The notes under the pieces were generated by a model. The model had not been told where the DNA came from and did no database searches. It worked only from the letters and a program-made list of their open reading frames with translations. Positions 25,077 to 36,212 of a stretch of DNA of 64,000 bases are shown here, piece after piece. The DNA comes from Cytospora piceicola (taxonomy: Eukaryota > Ascomycota > Sordariomycetes > Diaporthales > Cytosporaceae): NCBI GenBank assembly GCA_023375675.1, contig JALQBC010000028.1, forward strand, positions 372,001 through 436,000, read 5' to 3'. The position numbers were made by a program, and so were the translations under genes. The first letter of the stretch is position 1, and each line of letters opens with the position of its first letter.

Positions 25077-25765
25077 ACTACTTACCGTTAATAGATATAA
25101 TTTTATACTAGACCTTCTTAATAAACTTTTTAAATTTCGATTTATATTAGTTTGCTTATACCTTTACAACGATTTTAAAGATATAACTTTTAAAGTATCC
25201 TTTTCGCTCGGTCTAGTATAGACCTTTAAAGTATTCCCTTCGCTCTGTCCGGCGTAAACCGAGCTATAACCGCCGGTCGCTTCGACGTAAACCGAACTAT
25301 AAAAGCTATAAAAGCGCAGCTAGCCTTTTAGGTTTAAGAATAAGCTTAAACTAGCTATCTCGGCTACTTCGGCTACCTTTATCTTCTTTACTTAAAAAGA
25401 AAAAGATAACTATAAGTTAGCTTTAAAGCTATATTATAATAGTATTATTATTAGCTTCGGTAAGCCTTTCGAGGAGTTTAATATAAAAGAGATTATAGAT
25501 TTTATCGGCTATAACGTTTTCTGTTTTAAGCTATTTAATTAAAAGACCTATAGCTTATACCGCCTATTTAAAACGTAAATAGTTTATAAGGTTAAAAGTA
25601 AAACTAAAAAGCTGTATAAAAAGTTACACTTTATTATTTAAAGGTATAATAACGTCGGTAAAGAGAATATCCTTACTTAATTACTAACGATTTAAAAGAT
25701 TAGCTAATATATTATCGTTACTCTTACTTTATCTTTACTTTAAATAGATATAATCGTAAAGCTTT
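25077..25765 (+). pseudogene. Ty1/copia polyprotein, 3' part (integrase tail and reverse transcriptase)
   Basis: The frame interrupted at 10243 resumes with the integrase C-terminal tail (FILDLLNKLFKFRF) at about 25077-25190. An RT N-terminal region follows at about 25400-25765: FGKPFEEF, KSKTKKLYKKLHFII (family: KPYEKSRLVVQ), NNVGKENILT and then LSLL with IDIIV (family: MDIYVRDITQAY). It breaks off at about 25765, where a GC-richer palindrome is inserted. Stops and Cys/His losses are consistent with RIP. RNase H was not found. Confidence 0.75.
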
Positions 25766-25777
25766 ACTGTTATAGTT

Positions 25778-25869
25778 GCAAGGCGAACGGAAGCAGGGCT
25801 AGTAACAGGGTTAAGGTTACACACTAACCCTACTACTAGCCTTATCGATAAGCTTTCCGAATCGCCTGC
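25778..25869. repeat. Imperfect palindrome / hairpin, not RIP-mutated
   Basis: The left arm GCAAGGCGAACGGAAGC followed by GGGCTAGTAACAGGGTTA pairs with a right arm TAACCCTACTACTAGCC followed by GCTTTCCGAATCGCCTGC. A 10-nt loop and a small asymmetric bulge interrupt the arms. It interrupts the copia RT frame, so it is probably a small inserted element with terminal inverted repeats. Confidence 0.6.
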
Positions 25870-25989
25870 ATATTAGTTTAAATAGCTAGGCTTTAGGCCT
25901 TAGGTTCTGTTTCTTCTCTCTTTTCTCTTAATAAGCAGAACCTCTTTAATAATTAACGATATTACGTAATTAAAATCGAGCCTTTAGGC

Positions 25990-26262
25990 CGTTATTAACC
26001 TAATCGCCGTTATAGTATCGTTTAAATACTTAGAATAAAGGCATTACAGTCGAATAAACTTTAAATTATAGCTACTATTTATAAAAGCAGAAATAAGGTA
26101 AGGTGCTTTATATTTATCGTAAGGTGTATAGTTAGTATTCTAGCTAACTAACTAAAGGGCTTAAGGGCTTTAATAACGTTTTAATAGGTATTCTGCCGGG
26201 CGGTTAAAGTTCTGTCGGTCGGTTAGTACTAAAAGTACCTGCACCCTTTATACGCTACTATA
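25990..26262 (+). mobile_element. Diverged 3' fragment of the TRIM-like family, copy C
   Basis: Matches the last part of the interior of copy A (CTTAGAATAA, TCGAATA, TTAAATTATAG) followed by an LTR-like segment at about 26081-26262. That segment carries AAAGCAGAA, TATTTATCGTA, ATTCTGCCGGGCGGTTA and CGCTACT. It is more diverged than A and B, and the 5' half is missing. Confidence 0.6.
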
Positions 26263-26813
26263 GTTATAGAAAGACTAGCTTATTATTTAGTTTTAAAAGA
26301 AGAATAAACAGAATTAAATAGCTTTATAATTCTACTAGATATAATAAATTAAAAAAGTATAATCGAATATTAAAATAAAAGAAATAAACTATAGGTTTTT
26401 AAAGATAAAGACTAATAAAAATAAAGATAATATAATAACTTTAAGTTAAAGTACTAAAAGAGTATATAGTTAAAAAGATATATATATCTTACATAAGGCT
26501 AGCTATTCGAAATAAACAGAATCTTTATAAAAAAGTTCTAGCTAACTAAAGTAACCTGTTAAGATTAAAGTTATTAAAATAGATAGCTTAATAAATCCGA
26601 AACTAAACAGTTTAAGTTTTATATTAAAACTTAATAAACTTAATAATAAGATTATAAAGCTATATTAAAGAGCTATATATAGAATATAGTAATTACTACT
26701 ATTTAAATAGCGTTTAAAGTTACTCTTTAATTATAAATTTAAGACTTATTCTTATAATAGGTTTTATTACCTTTTAACTATTATAGTAGATAAGCTTAAC
26801 GTATTATTTAGAC

Positions 26814-26816
<3 letters not shown>

Positions 26817-26858
<42 letters not shown>
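26817..26858. repeat. (TA)n microsatellite at the right island border
   Basis: About 21 uninterrupted TA units immediately before sequence of normal composition. Confidence 0.95.
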
Positions 26859-26859
<1 letters not shown>

Positions 26860-27074
26860 CTGATATTATCAACCCTACCGGTTAGGACAACTACCCTTAC
26901 GAAGGTTACACCGTGATTATTACATTTGTCTATCGAAACAAGGATACCTAGGGATTATCACCATACGGTGGCGTAGTTCTAAGCTCGAGAGCTCATGCAC
27001 GCGGCTTTAGAGGGGAGGACAAGACAGCTAGCAGAATGTTACTCTATAACAATCTTTCTACGAAGTAACGACAT

Positions 27075-28280
27075 CTAGATCTTCCGGGCCTTGTAGTCTA
27101 GGTCGGCGCCATGTTGTAATAATAAATCCACGCCCGCCTCGAACCCCGCGTCAACGGCGGCATGAAGCGGCGTCATGCCGTCAATGTCATAGCTATTGAT
27201 GAGTGATTGATTTTGCTTGCAATGCTCGAGCAACAACCTCAAGGGCCCCTCGCGACGCTCTGCAACGGCCCAGTGTAGTGCATTGCGCTTTTGGTTGTCA
27301 ACCTGATCTATCCGCGCCCCGTGTTGTGTCAAGGTCGTCACTATGCCCTCGAAGCCCCCCTTGATGGCATAGTAAAGAGGGGTTCTCCCGTCGCTGTCCA
27401 GCTCGTTGCAGTCAACCGTGTGCTTTAGCAGCAAGTGGACTATTGGGCCGTGGCCCCTTTGTGCTGCGATGTGGAGAGGGCCATGCCAGCTAGTTCCACC
27501 TCTTTCTGCTGTTGGATTCCTCAACTCGACGGAGGATACGGGAGTATTCTGCTGCGGGACGCCCGTCGACTGACCTCCGGGCCTCGCTGATGGAGAGGGA
27601 AGCCTGATGTTGCTGGTGCGGCCGAGCTGGGGCGGGTCTTTGGGGTGGGCCGTGGACGCGTGCAGGGCCGGAGCAGACATTGGTGTCGCAGTCTGCACGC
27701 TGTCGCCGAAGCTGCTGGACTGTGAGGAATCAGACACGGCTGTGTTTGTACCCGGGTTGTGCTCCTGTGTCGCGGAGGACCCGATCGATGGTGTTGGGAG
27801 TTCGTGCGATGCTACTGTGAAGTCGGGAGACAGGAGTGTCTCGAGAATTTCGTCGTCCCACGACGACGGATCGAGGAACGCGGAGTTGCCGAACAGGCCA
27901 AAGCGGCAGTTAGTAACGGCGGGGTTGACATGTTGCTGGCTGGGCAGCTGCGACGACGACGACGAGTGCACATGCACGGGTTCATGTTCTGGCTCGGTTT
28001 GCGCCGGCGTAGGTAATTGAGGCGACTCGGCCACTGGGATTGACCTGTCGAGGTCGGTGCTCTTGTTGCCCGAGCGCCGTTGGTTGGTGGGCGTGCTCAA
28101 TGTTTGCTGCTGGCTATGTTTCCCTGCAAGCTCGACAGCAAGGACCGGTTAGTAAGTATCATGCGAGACCGGACCTGCTTCGTGTATCGTCACGTTGTGC
28201 TGCCACTCACAGCGAAAACGGCGCTGCGCTAATCGATTCTGGGCGCGACGACGAGCGGTAGCATCGTTGCTTGACTCCAT
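27075..28280 (-). CDS. bANK (ToxE-type) transcription factor: bZIP basic region plus ankyrin repeats
   Basis: Two exons on the minus strand (28280-28211 and 28123-27075; 87-nt intron) give 372 residues. The first exon encodes RRRAQNRLAQRRFR, the basic DNA-binding region of fungal bZIP proteins; no leucine zipper follows. The middle (about 30-230) is Ser/Pro/Gln-rich and probably disordered. The C-terminus holds about four ankyrin repeats (GPLHIAAQRGHGPIVHLLL, GRTPLYYAIKGGFEGIV, NALHWAVAERREGPLRLLL, GMTPLHAAVDAGFEAGVDLL). Basic region without zipper plus C-terminal ankyrins defines the bANK family, known from the HC-toxin (TOXE) and apicidin clusters as pathway-specific activators. A control role over the neighbouring P450/FAD/MFS genes is inferred. 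A TATATATA at 28484-28491 lies upstream. The gene ends about 0.2 kb from the RIP island. Confidence 0.88.
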
Positions 28281-30100
28281 CAGCAGCGTGATACTTTCCG
28301 AAGGTGGGGGGTTGGAGAATCTAGAAAACTGCGACTTGAGTGTGTGCTTTTTGTACGAAGGTCACGAGAGCCAGAATGGTGAAAGTTATGGGGAAAACAG
28401 CAAAGTCAAAATGCAGATATGTGTAAGTCCTGGTTGTAAGATGTGCGTAATCATGGTAGTGAGCCTGAGGGAGAGATGGCCCTTATATATAGGTAGTTGA
28501 TATAGGTAGCGAAGGAGGTTAGCCTAGCAGCCCCGGGCACCTAAACTCGTGTCACCGGCTATTGGCAATCCCGAAAAGCTTGTGTATATATGGCACAAGG
28601 TATAGTGTCTCACTTATTCTATGCCTCTCTAGCTAGCTTATTAGCTATAAATTAATGAAAGATTATTCAGTATATAAAGGAAAGGTATATTATATATTAA
28701 ATTATATTTATAGTTTATACTATATAAGGAATTTCAAATATAATATTAGTAGTATAAGTAATTTAATATATTATATTTAATTATTTATAAAATCTCTTCC
28801 TTATAACTTCTAATAGACGTTATTAAATTTTAGTATCTTAAGATCTAATATACCGGATAACTAGTATATTTTCAATATTGGTGTAAATCCTACTAATATA
28901 TTATTGTAGGTAAGTAGATTAAAAGTCCTAGGTAGGTGGATAGTAACAGCTAGGTGTATGGTTGCTAGCGGCTTAGAACCCCGGGGACACTTTGATTCTG
29001 GTTGTCTGTGGGATGAGGTGAGATGTGATGGAATGGGAGGGTGGTCAGACAAAAGAGCGGGGTTGGCGCTGACTATGTCCAAAGTGCTTAGGGCCAATGC
29101 ACCTATGATAAGCTCATCAAGTCGTTGGATTGCTCCATTTTCAGGGTTCTTCCCCAGGTGCTGCAAATTTGTCTAGTTTAAGGCGAACAAATTCCGTTGA
29201 GTTGTGTGCGGTAGGTTTTGGCGATCGCCGCCTTCGTAGGAGCGAAGCCTTTCAAAAGTACCGTCGTATTACGGTCAAAAGAAGTGCTAGGTGATATTTT
29301 TGAGACAGGAGCAACTCTGACAACAATGAGCGGTGACCTACCGATAATATTCCAGCTCAATTGGGATTAAGCTGTGTACTTCGGGAGCTGTTCTTCACCT
29401 TGAGTAGATCATCAAAGAAAGAACGATGATATCATTGTGCTGCTGCGTTGTAATATGGGAGGAGCAATGCGGCTTCTTGGAACGGAGACATTTGCCCGTG
29501 TAGCAATGCTCCCATGATATATGATACGATGGTTCTTGAACGTGCCTTGCTTTTTTTGGTACGAATATCCGCATATATTTGAAGGACTTCAAGGATCCAT
29601 CGACCCCGGAGCCCCTTGAAAAACGGAAATTGTGCTCTATATACTTCGCCGGAACCTCTGTATCCATAACTACACTTTAATTTCCGCGACGTTTCGTTTG
29701 TGAGACAATACCTGAGTCCTTGGCTGCCTCTAGAGAGAGACCGGATGAGGTTTTAGGAGCAATGTCAGCCATGATCGGACCGGTCCGAACCCTCTGATGG
29801 CTGCCTATGAACTGCGAAGACAACACCTGGTACGTATGAGGAATTCCTCCACAACCCCCACTACCTGCTTACGCGCATGTGCATACAATTTTCATCTAGA
29901 GTAGATCCTCCTTTCGTAATTGTAAGCATGTAATCATTAATCAGGCGTAGGTACTGGTCACTGGTACTTGGGGATACTGTGAGAAGTTACGTATAGTTAG
30001 CTCACCTGCATAAATATTGGAGTGCGGGAGTTGAATTTGTTCGTCCCAAACTCGGCTCAAGCTTTAAGTGAATATCATCCACGGGTCGGCCTGATCCGGT
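28281..30100. other. Intergenic region with a small AT-rich patch
   Basis: 5' flanks of the divergent bANK gene and P450. About 28.64-28.87 kb is AT-rich and RIP-like, possibly a small degraded repeat. Open frames on the minus strand at 28861-29166, 29178-29360 and 29395-29667 show no recognisable family, though their length leaves a decayed gene possible. A CATAAATATT box at about 30010 lies about 90 bp before the P450 start. Confidence 0.4.
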
Positions 30101-32394
30101 ATGTTTTCCATATTTCGTTTGCCGAAAATCATGTCTACCGCTTCGTTCTCAGACTATTTACCTCGGAGTTGGCTGTTTGACCATCCAGCGCGAAGTAAGG
30201 ATGGCACCGGCATCGAGGGCCTTGGAATTAAGATTCTGGTAACGGGGTTGCTTGCCTACACTATGGCTCTTGGAATCTATAGATGTAAGTACTCCTTGGC
30301 CATTCCATTCGAGACAGATGGCACGCGTTGACTCTCACCTCTTGCCGCAGCCTTCTTCCATCCACTTGCAAAGATCCCAGGGCCCCGATTAGCAGGTAAC
30401 AATATGATCAGGTGTGCTGTAGCTCTCAAGCCCGACTACTAACCTTTGCCCAGCCCTGTCGTACTTGCCAGAGGTTTACTACGATGCGTTCCGTGGAGGC
30501 CAGTTTTTCCGCGCCATTGATGAATGGCATAGGAAATATGGTCAGTTCTGTCCTGACAAAGCATATATTCTCATTCAATTCCTTTCTCCGTCTCTTCTGC
30601 CTGTCTCTTTGGCGAGTTGTTAACCGAGGAGGCAATTTGCTATAATAAGAAACAGCGCTGTGTTGACTGATGTGTTTGATACCAGGCCCCATCATCCGTA
30701 TCAATCCAGATGAGGTCCACTTGGACGATCCGGAAATGCTCGATATCATTTTCCCTGGAGCTGGCAGGAGAACAAACAAACCTCCTGTGGTGGGAAAGAG
30801 AACTGGAAGTGAGTTGTGGCCACGAAATCGACCACTCATACGGTCATTCCTGACCCGCGTGCTGACGTGCCCCGTCCCCCTCCCCTCTATGTAGCCCCTG
30901 ATTCCATGGTGGCGACCGTAGACCATGATCAGCATCGCCGGCGCCGCAACGCCGTCAACGCCTTTTTCTCCACCTCGAGCATTCGTCGGCTGGAGCCCAT
31001 CATGAAAGCGCACATGGCCAAGCTGCTAGGACGGATAGACGAACATGGGAAAACGGGAGAGGTGGTGCAGATGCATCACATGTTCAAGGCCTGCACAAGT
31101 GACGTGATCAACATATACGCCTTTGGCGATTCGTTTCATTTCCTGGACCAGTTAGACTACGGTTCACCCTACTTCGATGCAACCGAAAAGTTCTTTGGAC
31201 TCACCCACATCTTCGGCCACTTCACCTGGATCGCAGATCTGGTTCAATCTCTTCCCGTGTCGCTGGTTGCCCTCTTCGCTCCTTCTTTGAGGCAACTATG
31301 GGAGAAGCAAAACGTACGTTGCCCACAGACAGAGACTCCTACCCAGACAGAAGTCAAGTGCTGATATCTAGATATGAACAAAGTGGTGGATTGACAAGGT
31401 TTGCGAGATAAGGAACTCGCCCAATCCCGAGAGAATCAAAACCACCATCTTCGAAGGACTTCTGAGCAGCAACCTATCTGAAAAGGACAAGACTAACGCA
31501 AGGTTGGCTGCGGAGGCACAGTTGGTGGTGTTTGCTGGCGAGGGAACAACCGGTGAGTAACCACTTTCAAAGTTGAGCTCGTTCCAAGATCACCCGCCCC
31601 TTCCCTTGCCCTCCGCCCATAACCCGTGCCATTCTCCCAGACACGAATCAAAGATGTAAATTTATGGAAGTCTAAAGCCAATCCATATAGCATATACCCT
31701 CAGCGCCGCTGTTTATGAAATTTTGGCGCATCCAGAGGTGCTTCAAAAATTGAAGGCTGAGCTGGCCGTGGCGATTCCCAATCCGAACGAAATCCCATCC
31801 TTCTCGCAGGTCGATGGCCTTCCATATTTCAACGCCATCGTTCAGGAAGTTGTCCGCCTACACCCGGGCGTCATGAACCGGCAGCCGCGAATCTCTCCGG
31901 ATCTACCTATTGAATATCAAGACCGCAGGAACGGCAAAGAATACGTGCTTCCGCCCGGGACACTGGTGACTATGTCGCCGCTCACGACGCACATGAATGC
32001 CGCAGTCTTCAAGGACCCTTACAGGTTTCACCCGCAGAGGTGGATTGATGATCCCAAGATTGGCCGGGCGTTCTTAGGATTCTCTCGTGGCGCCAGAAGC
32101 TGTCTCGGGTAGGTATACTTTTTCGTTCGTCCCAAAGTGCTTCCTGCTGATGAGTTGAGTCGCCCTTACTAATGGTATATGGTATATTCTGACAGCATGA
32201 ATCTCGCTCGCAAGGAAATGGCTATAGTTTTGGCCACGCTCTTCAGGAGATTCGACTTATACCGCGGCCAGGCAGGCCGAACCCTCGAGCTCTTTGACAC
32301 GGAGCGTGCTCGGGATATTGACCCGAACAGCGATAAGATCATTCCAGTCCCTGCCAAGGGAAGCAAGGGACTCCGGGTCAAGATCAGATGTTGA
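30101..32394 (+). CDS. Cytochrome P450 monooxygenase (trichodiene-oxygenase-like layout), eight exons
   Basis: Exons 30101-30284, 30351-30395, 30454-30540, 30686-30808, 30895-31313, 31384-31552, 31691-32108 and 32196-32394 close in frame to 547 residues. A membrane anchor (about 40-60) is followed by SFFHPLAKIPGPRLAG and YYDAFRGGQFFRAIDEW, the conserved N-terminal pattern of the Tri4-like group. Later motifs are GPIIRINPDEVH, I-helix FAGEGTT, ExxR in VVRLHPG context (EVVR), and heme loop FSRGARSCLG. The exon 6 start is the least certain junction, since the alternative acceptor 12 nt upstream gives a stop. An ATG at 30131 is an alternative start. It is a Class II ER P450, unlike the three long paralogues nearby; the substrate is unknown. 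Confidence 0.85.
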
Positions 32395-33024
32395 AAAGCA
32401 AATACCTTGCACCATGAGCAGGGACTTCGGATGTGGAAACTAGGGAATTTGCTCGGCGACGCATGCGGTTGTTGGGTCAAGTGTGCAATGGTATCCTCCC
32501 ATGTGGACGAAACGCTGCTTGCGAACGTCCTAAAATGTATCTTCCACGCATAAGTAGCAGGACCTTGAACAATTAAATTTCTCCCTCGTCGTCACATTTG
32601 CACGCGTACACGCAACAACTTTGGCTGTATCCTATAAGTATGATGAATGACTTCTGGACAATTGTATAACCGGCTGCTCTGGAGCAACTATAAGAACGTC
32701 AAACCGGGCCTACGACACTGAACAATACAGTCTTGTCTTGAATATGTTAAAGGTGGATCATTCCAGATATAGAAAATACATCAGAGCATTGAGATAATCG
32801 AAATTCTATTTATTCAGTCTATTGGAAGGCAAGAGGAAGGGATCTGGGCCAAGGCAGAGAAGAAAAAGACACTCTAATGGGGTGTTATAACCAAGCAGAG
32901 TTTGACTACTTTGAAAGACTACTCGCCCCTTCCGGTAAGGTAGTACTCTCCGCTACCAAAAATATGCTTGACATCCAAGAGAATTCCGACCAGCCATCAG
33001 GCTGGGTCATATACAGGTATGTAT
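32395..33024. other. Convergent intergenic region
   Basis: Lies between two convergent P450 genes. A short frame at 32877-33080 (QAEFDYFERLLAPSGKVVL) has a protein-like composition but matches nothing I recognise. It could be a gene relic or chance. Confidence 0.35.
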
Positions 33025-34891
33025 TCAAGGAGATTCTAGAAACCGATTCTTGCCATGTTCGGTCTCACGCAAGCACATGAAGCAATCCTTTGGCTCGTTG
33101 GACATGACCAGAGCCGGTTCATGCCCCGAAAAAGACGGCGGACAGGGCAGACATTCCAAATTCCAGACAAGCAGGACAATCCCGATGCGCAGTTTGAGAT
33201 ACGCCAGCCTCTTCCCATAACATTGCCTGGTGCCCAAGCCGAAGGCGATCTGTGGGCCGGCTAACGGGTCGAACCTCCCGCCCACCAGCCACCTCTCGGG
33301 CTCGAAGGCCGCCATATCCTGTGGGTCCCAAGCGGTTCGCGCAGCCTGTTTGTTCGCAGGGGCGCCCCGGTGGCGCCGCGACTCGTCGATCTCGAATGGA
33401 GGAGTCGTCATGCTTGGCCCCGTCACCAGGCAGCTGATCTGGGTGCCCTTGGGGATGTGGTATCCCAGAAGCTCGGTATCGACTATAGCCTCGCGGTCCA
33501 CTATGGGCACGGTATTTGCGCATCGCATGACCTCCTCGAGGTAGGCATCTAGGTAGGGGATCTGAGTGTTTGTGATGTCCTCGATGCTGGGATTACGATT
33601 TTGTGAAGCGGCGGCCGCGAAGGCCGAGACAAGGGTTTCGCGGAGCTTTGCTTGTGCGGGAGGATAATCGGCCAGATATTTGACCGCCCAGCACATTGTA
33701 GTACTGGTTGTGTCGTGACCGGCCACGACGAACCCAAAGACCTGTGATAAAATCTTCAGCAGTAGGTCCAGCTTACGTTTCGGTTTAGGTTAGGGCACGG
33801 GGACTGACTTCATCCATCATAATTCTCGAAAAGTAATTCGGCCTCCGTCCCTCTTTTTTAGACAGCACCCTCTCGCGTAGAACCATGTGGTCGACCGCGG
33901 AAGTGACTTTCTTGCCTCCATATTCCTCAAGCCTGGCTATCGCGCCTGTGATCTCTTTTGTGAGGTAAGATTCCTTGATCTTCGTGGCCTTTTTGATACG
34001 AGGCTTTCGCATCACATAGGTCCAATGGAGATTTACCATAGGGCTCCCGCGGACCTCCATGGTGGTGTGTGAGAGAGTGATGGTAGCCCTGACCAGCTCG
34101 TCGACCTGCCCCTGGGGGAACACAATGGGATCTTCGTGGCCGCCGGTGTCCCTGAGTCTATCTTCTCCCTCAGGACCAAGCTTTCTGAGCGTCTCGAGGG
34201 TGGGCTCAGAAGCGCTGTGACCGAAGTCCTCTCCGTACGAGAACCCGTGCACAGCATCCAGGGTTTCCAGGTTGATATCGTCGCGGGCGTCCCATGGCCT
34301 CCCGTCCGCAATTCGGGCCTTCTCTCGCCACACGTCGAGAAGCACTGTCATGCTATGGTGCATGACAGGCCCCGCGATCTTATTTAGAAATGACGGGGTT
34401 ACGAGGTCTTGAATTAATCTCCGCTGTGATTTCCATGCCTCGTTGGTCTTGAGCAGCACATGGTGGTCCGGGCCGATCCCTCTTACCAGGTCACCCAGTG
34501 AACTAGATCTGTCAAAATCCCTCCCGCGAGAGCCGAGGACTTCTTGGGCTTCACGAAAGTCCGCAAGGACCAACAAGGGCCGACCCAAAGGCTTTAAGAA
34601 GACTTGTACCAAGGGAGAATTGAGTGAATGTACCGTGTTGAGCAAATATGTGATAAAAGTGCCATTGTCCTGGGAGATATGTGAAAGTAGAGCAGGCGCA
34701 TCCCCGAGGAGTCTGCGCGCCGCTGGTTTGTTGTAAGGGATGCCTTGGATAGGCCTTGGGAGCGCGAGCCAGTAGAAGAGTAGAAGGAGGAGGGCTACAG
34801 CGGCTATGCAGGTAGTCGTGGTCGAGGCGAAGGTTGCGTGCGGATGCAAATATTGCAGTCCATGATCAACAAGACCCCCGTAAGTTGACAT
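33025..34891 (-). CDS. Cytochrome P450 monooxygenase, paralogue 2 of 3
   Basis: Two exons on the minus strand (34891-33809 and 33741-33025; 67-nt intron, phase 0) give 599 residues. The anchor is at about 28-45, then LPRPIQGIPYN, VLADFREAQ and a DFDRS segment. The I-helix is AGHDTTST, ExxR is EVMR, and the heme loop is FGLGTRQCYG. The first intron is at the same codon as in the paralogues (after the DE of MMDE, before VFGF). It lacks the second intron of the copy at 927. Orientation matches the next gene, so 33-38 kb is a tandem pair. It is intact and probably acts in the same pathway as its paralogues, perhaps on successive positions of one scaffold (inference). Confidence 0.9.
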
Positions 34892-36212
34892 ATCCTCTGG
34901 TATAACGGATTGATATTTAGCGGCAAAAGAATGAAAGCACTTAGATGGAGCTCACTAACAGGGCTAATGGCTTACGGATCAATAAAATGCCTGTGAAAGC
35001 CAGGTAGCCATGAACTAATTATATAGTAGCATTTCTATTTATCTTATGCTTTAGCTTGCACTCCCAGACGTCTAGTATGCCACAAAGTCAAATCTGGATT
35101 ATATGACCGATATTCCCCGACGTGGTAAACGCTTACAGGCTAATGCACATATCTTGATATATAGATTACGGGCGAGTCGGAGTAAAGACTCATTACGGTG
35201 CTCATCCCGGCGCTGTGGGACGTTTTTCCAAAGAAATGTCTGGAATGCTTGCTTCGAAGAAAGGCATATAAGTTGAACAGACGCTCAGGCCTGCTTCATC
35301 CCTCATATATATTCTGCTGTCCAAGGATAGCGATTTTGGTAGCTGGATCCCACGTCGAACTCTTATCCACAAGAGGGGGGGGGGGCGGTTTGTTTGCGGC
35401 GCGTCTTAATGTTTTTTCTTCTTTTGTTTTGCCCAAAACATTCTTTCGATCACATGTAATCGAGTCGGAGGAACTGTACGGAGAAGGAGCCGCCTAACGG
35501 ACGTATGACAACCGTTTGTGTCGTTGTGCTATTTACTATATGCATTCCATGGGGGTGTGTGTAATGCTTATGGCTGGACGGACCGTAATCACACCGTCGG
35601 ATTACGATGATTACCCTAGGGTACTGGGTAATTGTTAGGTTGCTTACCCTGCATAAATATTCGGACGAACTTGTAATCGTTGCAATGAATGTACAAGTAA
35701 GATTAAGTGTAGGAATCCGAGACGGATCATCCCCATTCCGGTCTTTAGCAGTAGGTACCCAGGTATTGTTTGGATTTCAGGAGGAACAGAAATCTCACAT
35801 GCATCGTAAGGTCTAGATGCGTCACGTCCACACCACCTTTGCGTACGTTCGAGCGTGCCGTTGTGGGACACACCCCCACGGTCATTCCCCCTTTTTTGTC
35901 ACATCGTTTTATATGCTTGCTCAGAAGTCAGATGGAAATTGCGAGGGGTGGAAATTGCGAGGGGTAGAAATTGCGAGGGATATTGCAATGCCTACAAGTT
36001 CCTGAGTCCTGACAGCCCCTCGAGGACTTACATCAAGCTACATACATAGACTACTTACTATCTAGGTTTCGACTCGTTCTGACTACTATATAATGCCGCG
36101 GGAATGACGACGATCGAGCGACATACGCCGATCAAGAGACAAGTTGCGAATCCCATTAATTTGTGGCGATGATATCCCATGATGCTATTTTTGGCGTCTG
36201 AAATATATCCAA
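34892..36212. other. Intergenic region between the two tandem P450s
   Basis: No gene recognised. It contains a G-homopolymer (12 or more) near 35373, a CCCTAGGG palindrome at 35614-35621, and a threefold tandem repeat GAAATTGCGAGGGGT-like at about 35934-35981. Short frames look random. Confidence 0.5.
35934..35981. repeat. Threefold 16-bp tandem repeat
   Basis: The unit GGAAATTGCGAGGGGT (with G/A variation) is repeated three times head to tail in noncoding DNA. Confidence 0.85.

Larger units (their letters stand above)
5543..26866. repeat. RIP-mutated nested retrotransposon island
   Basis: About 21.3 kb of very AT-rich sequence dominated by TpA, with CpA and TpG nearly absent. This is the dinucleotide signature of repeat-induced point mutation (CpA to TpA on both strands). 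No cellular gene is present. Readable but stop-riddled remnants of copia and gypsy polyproteins, three LTR families and a few GC-richer islands (9520-9724, 12041-14012, 21644-23582, about 24176-24500, about 25766-26262) are embedded. The borders are sharp: normal genes lie within about 0.4 kb on the left and 0.2 kb on the right. Confidence 0.95.

Noticed and set aside
5600..26800. CRISPR-like or bacterial features in the AT-rich block
   Set aside because: Regular words there result from RIP (TpA enrichment); no spaced identical repeats, and the context is eukaryotic.
31384..31384. Exon 6 of the eight-exon P450 starting at 31372 (after ATCTAG)
   Set aside because: That acceptor leads straight into an in-frame TGA. 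The acceptor 12 nt downstream keeps the frame and helix pattern, so the gene was not called a pseudogene.
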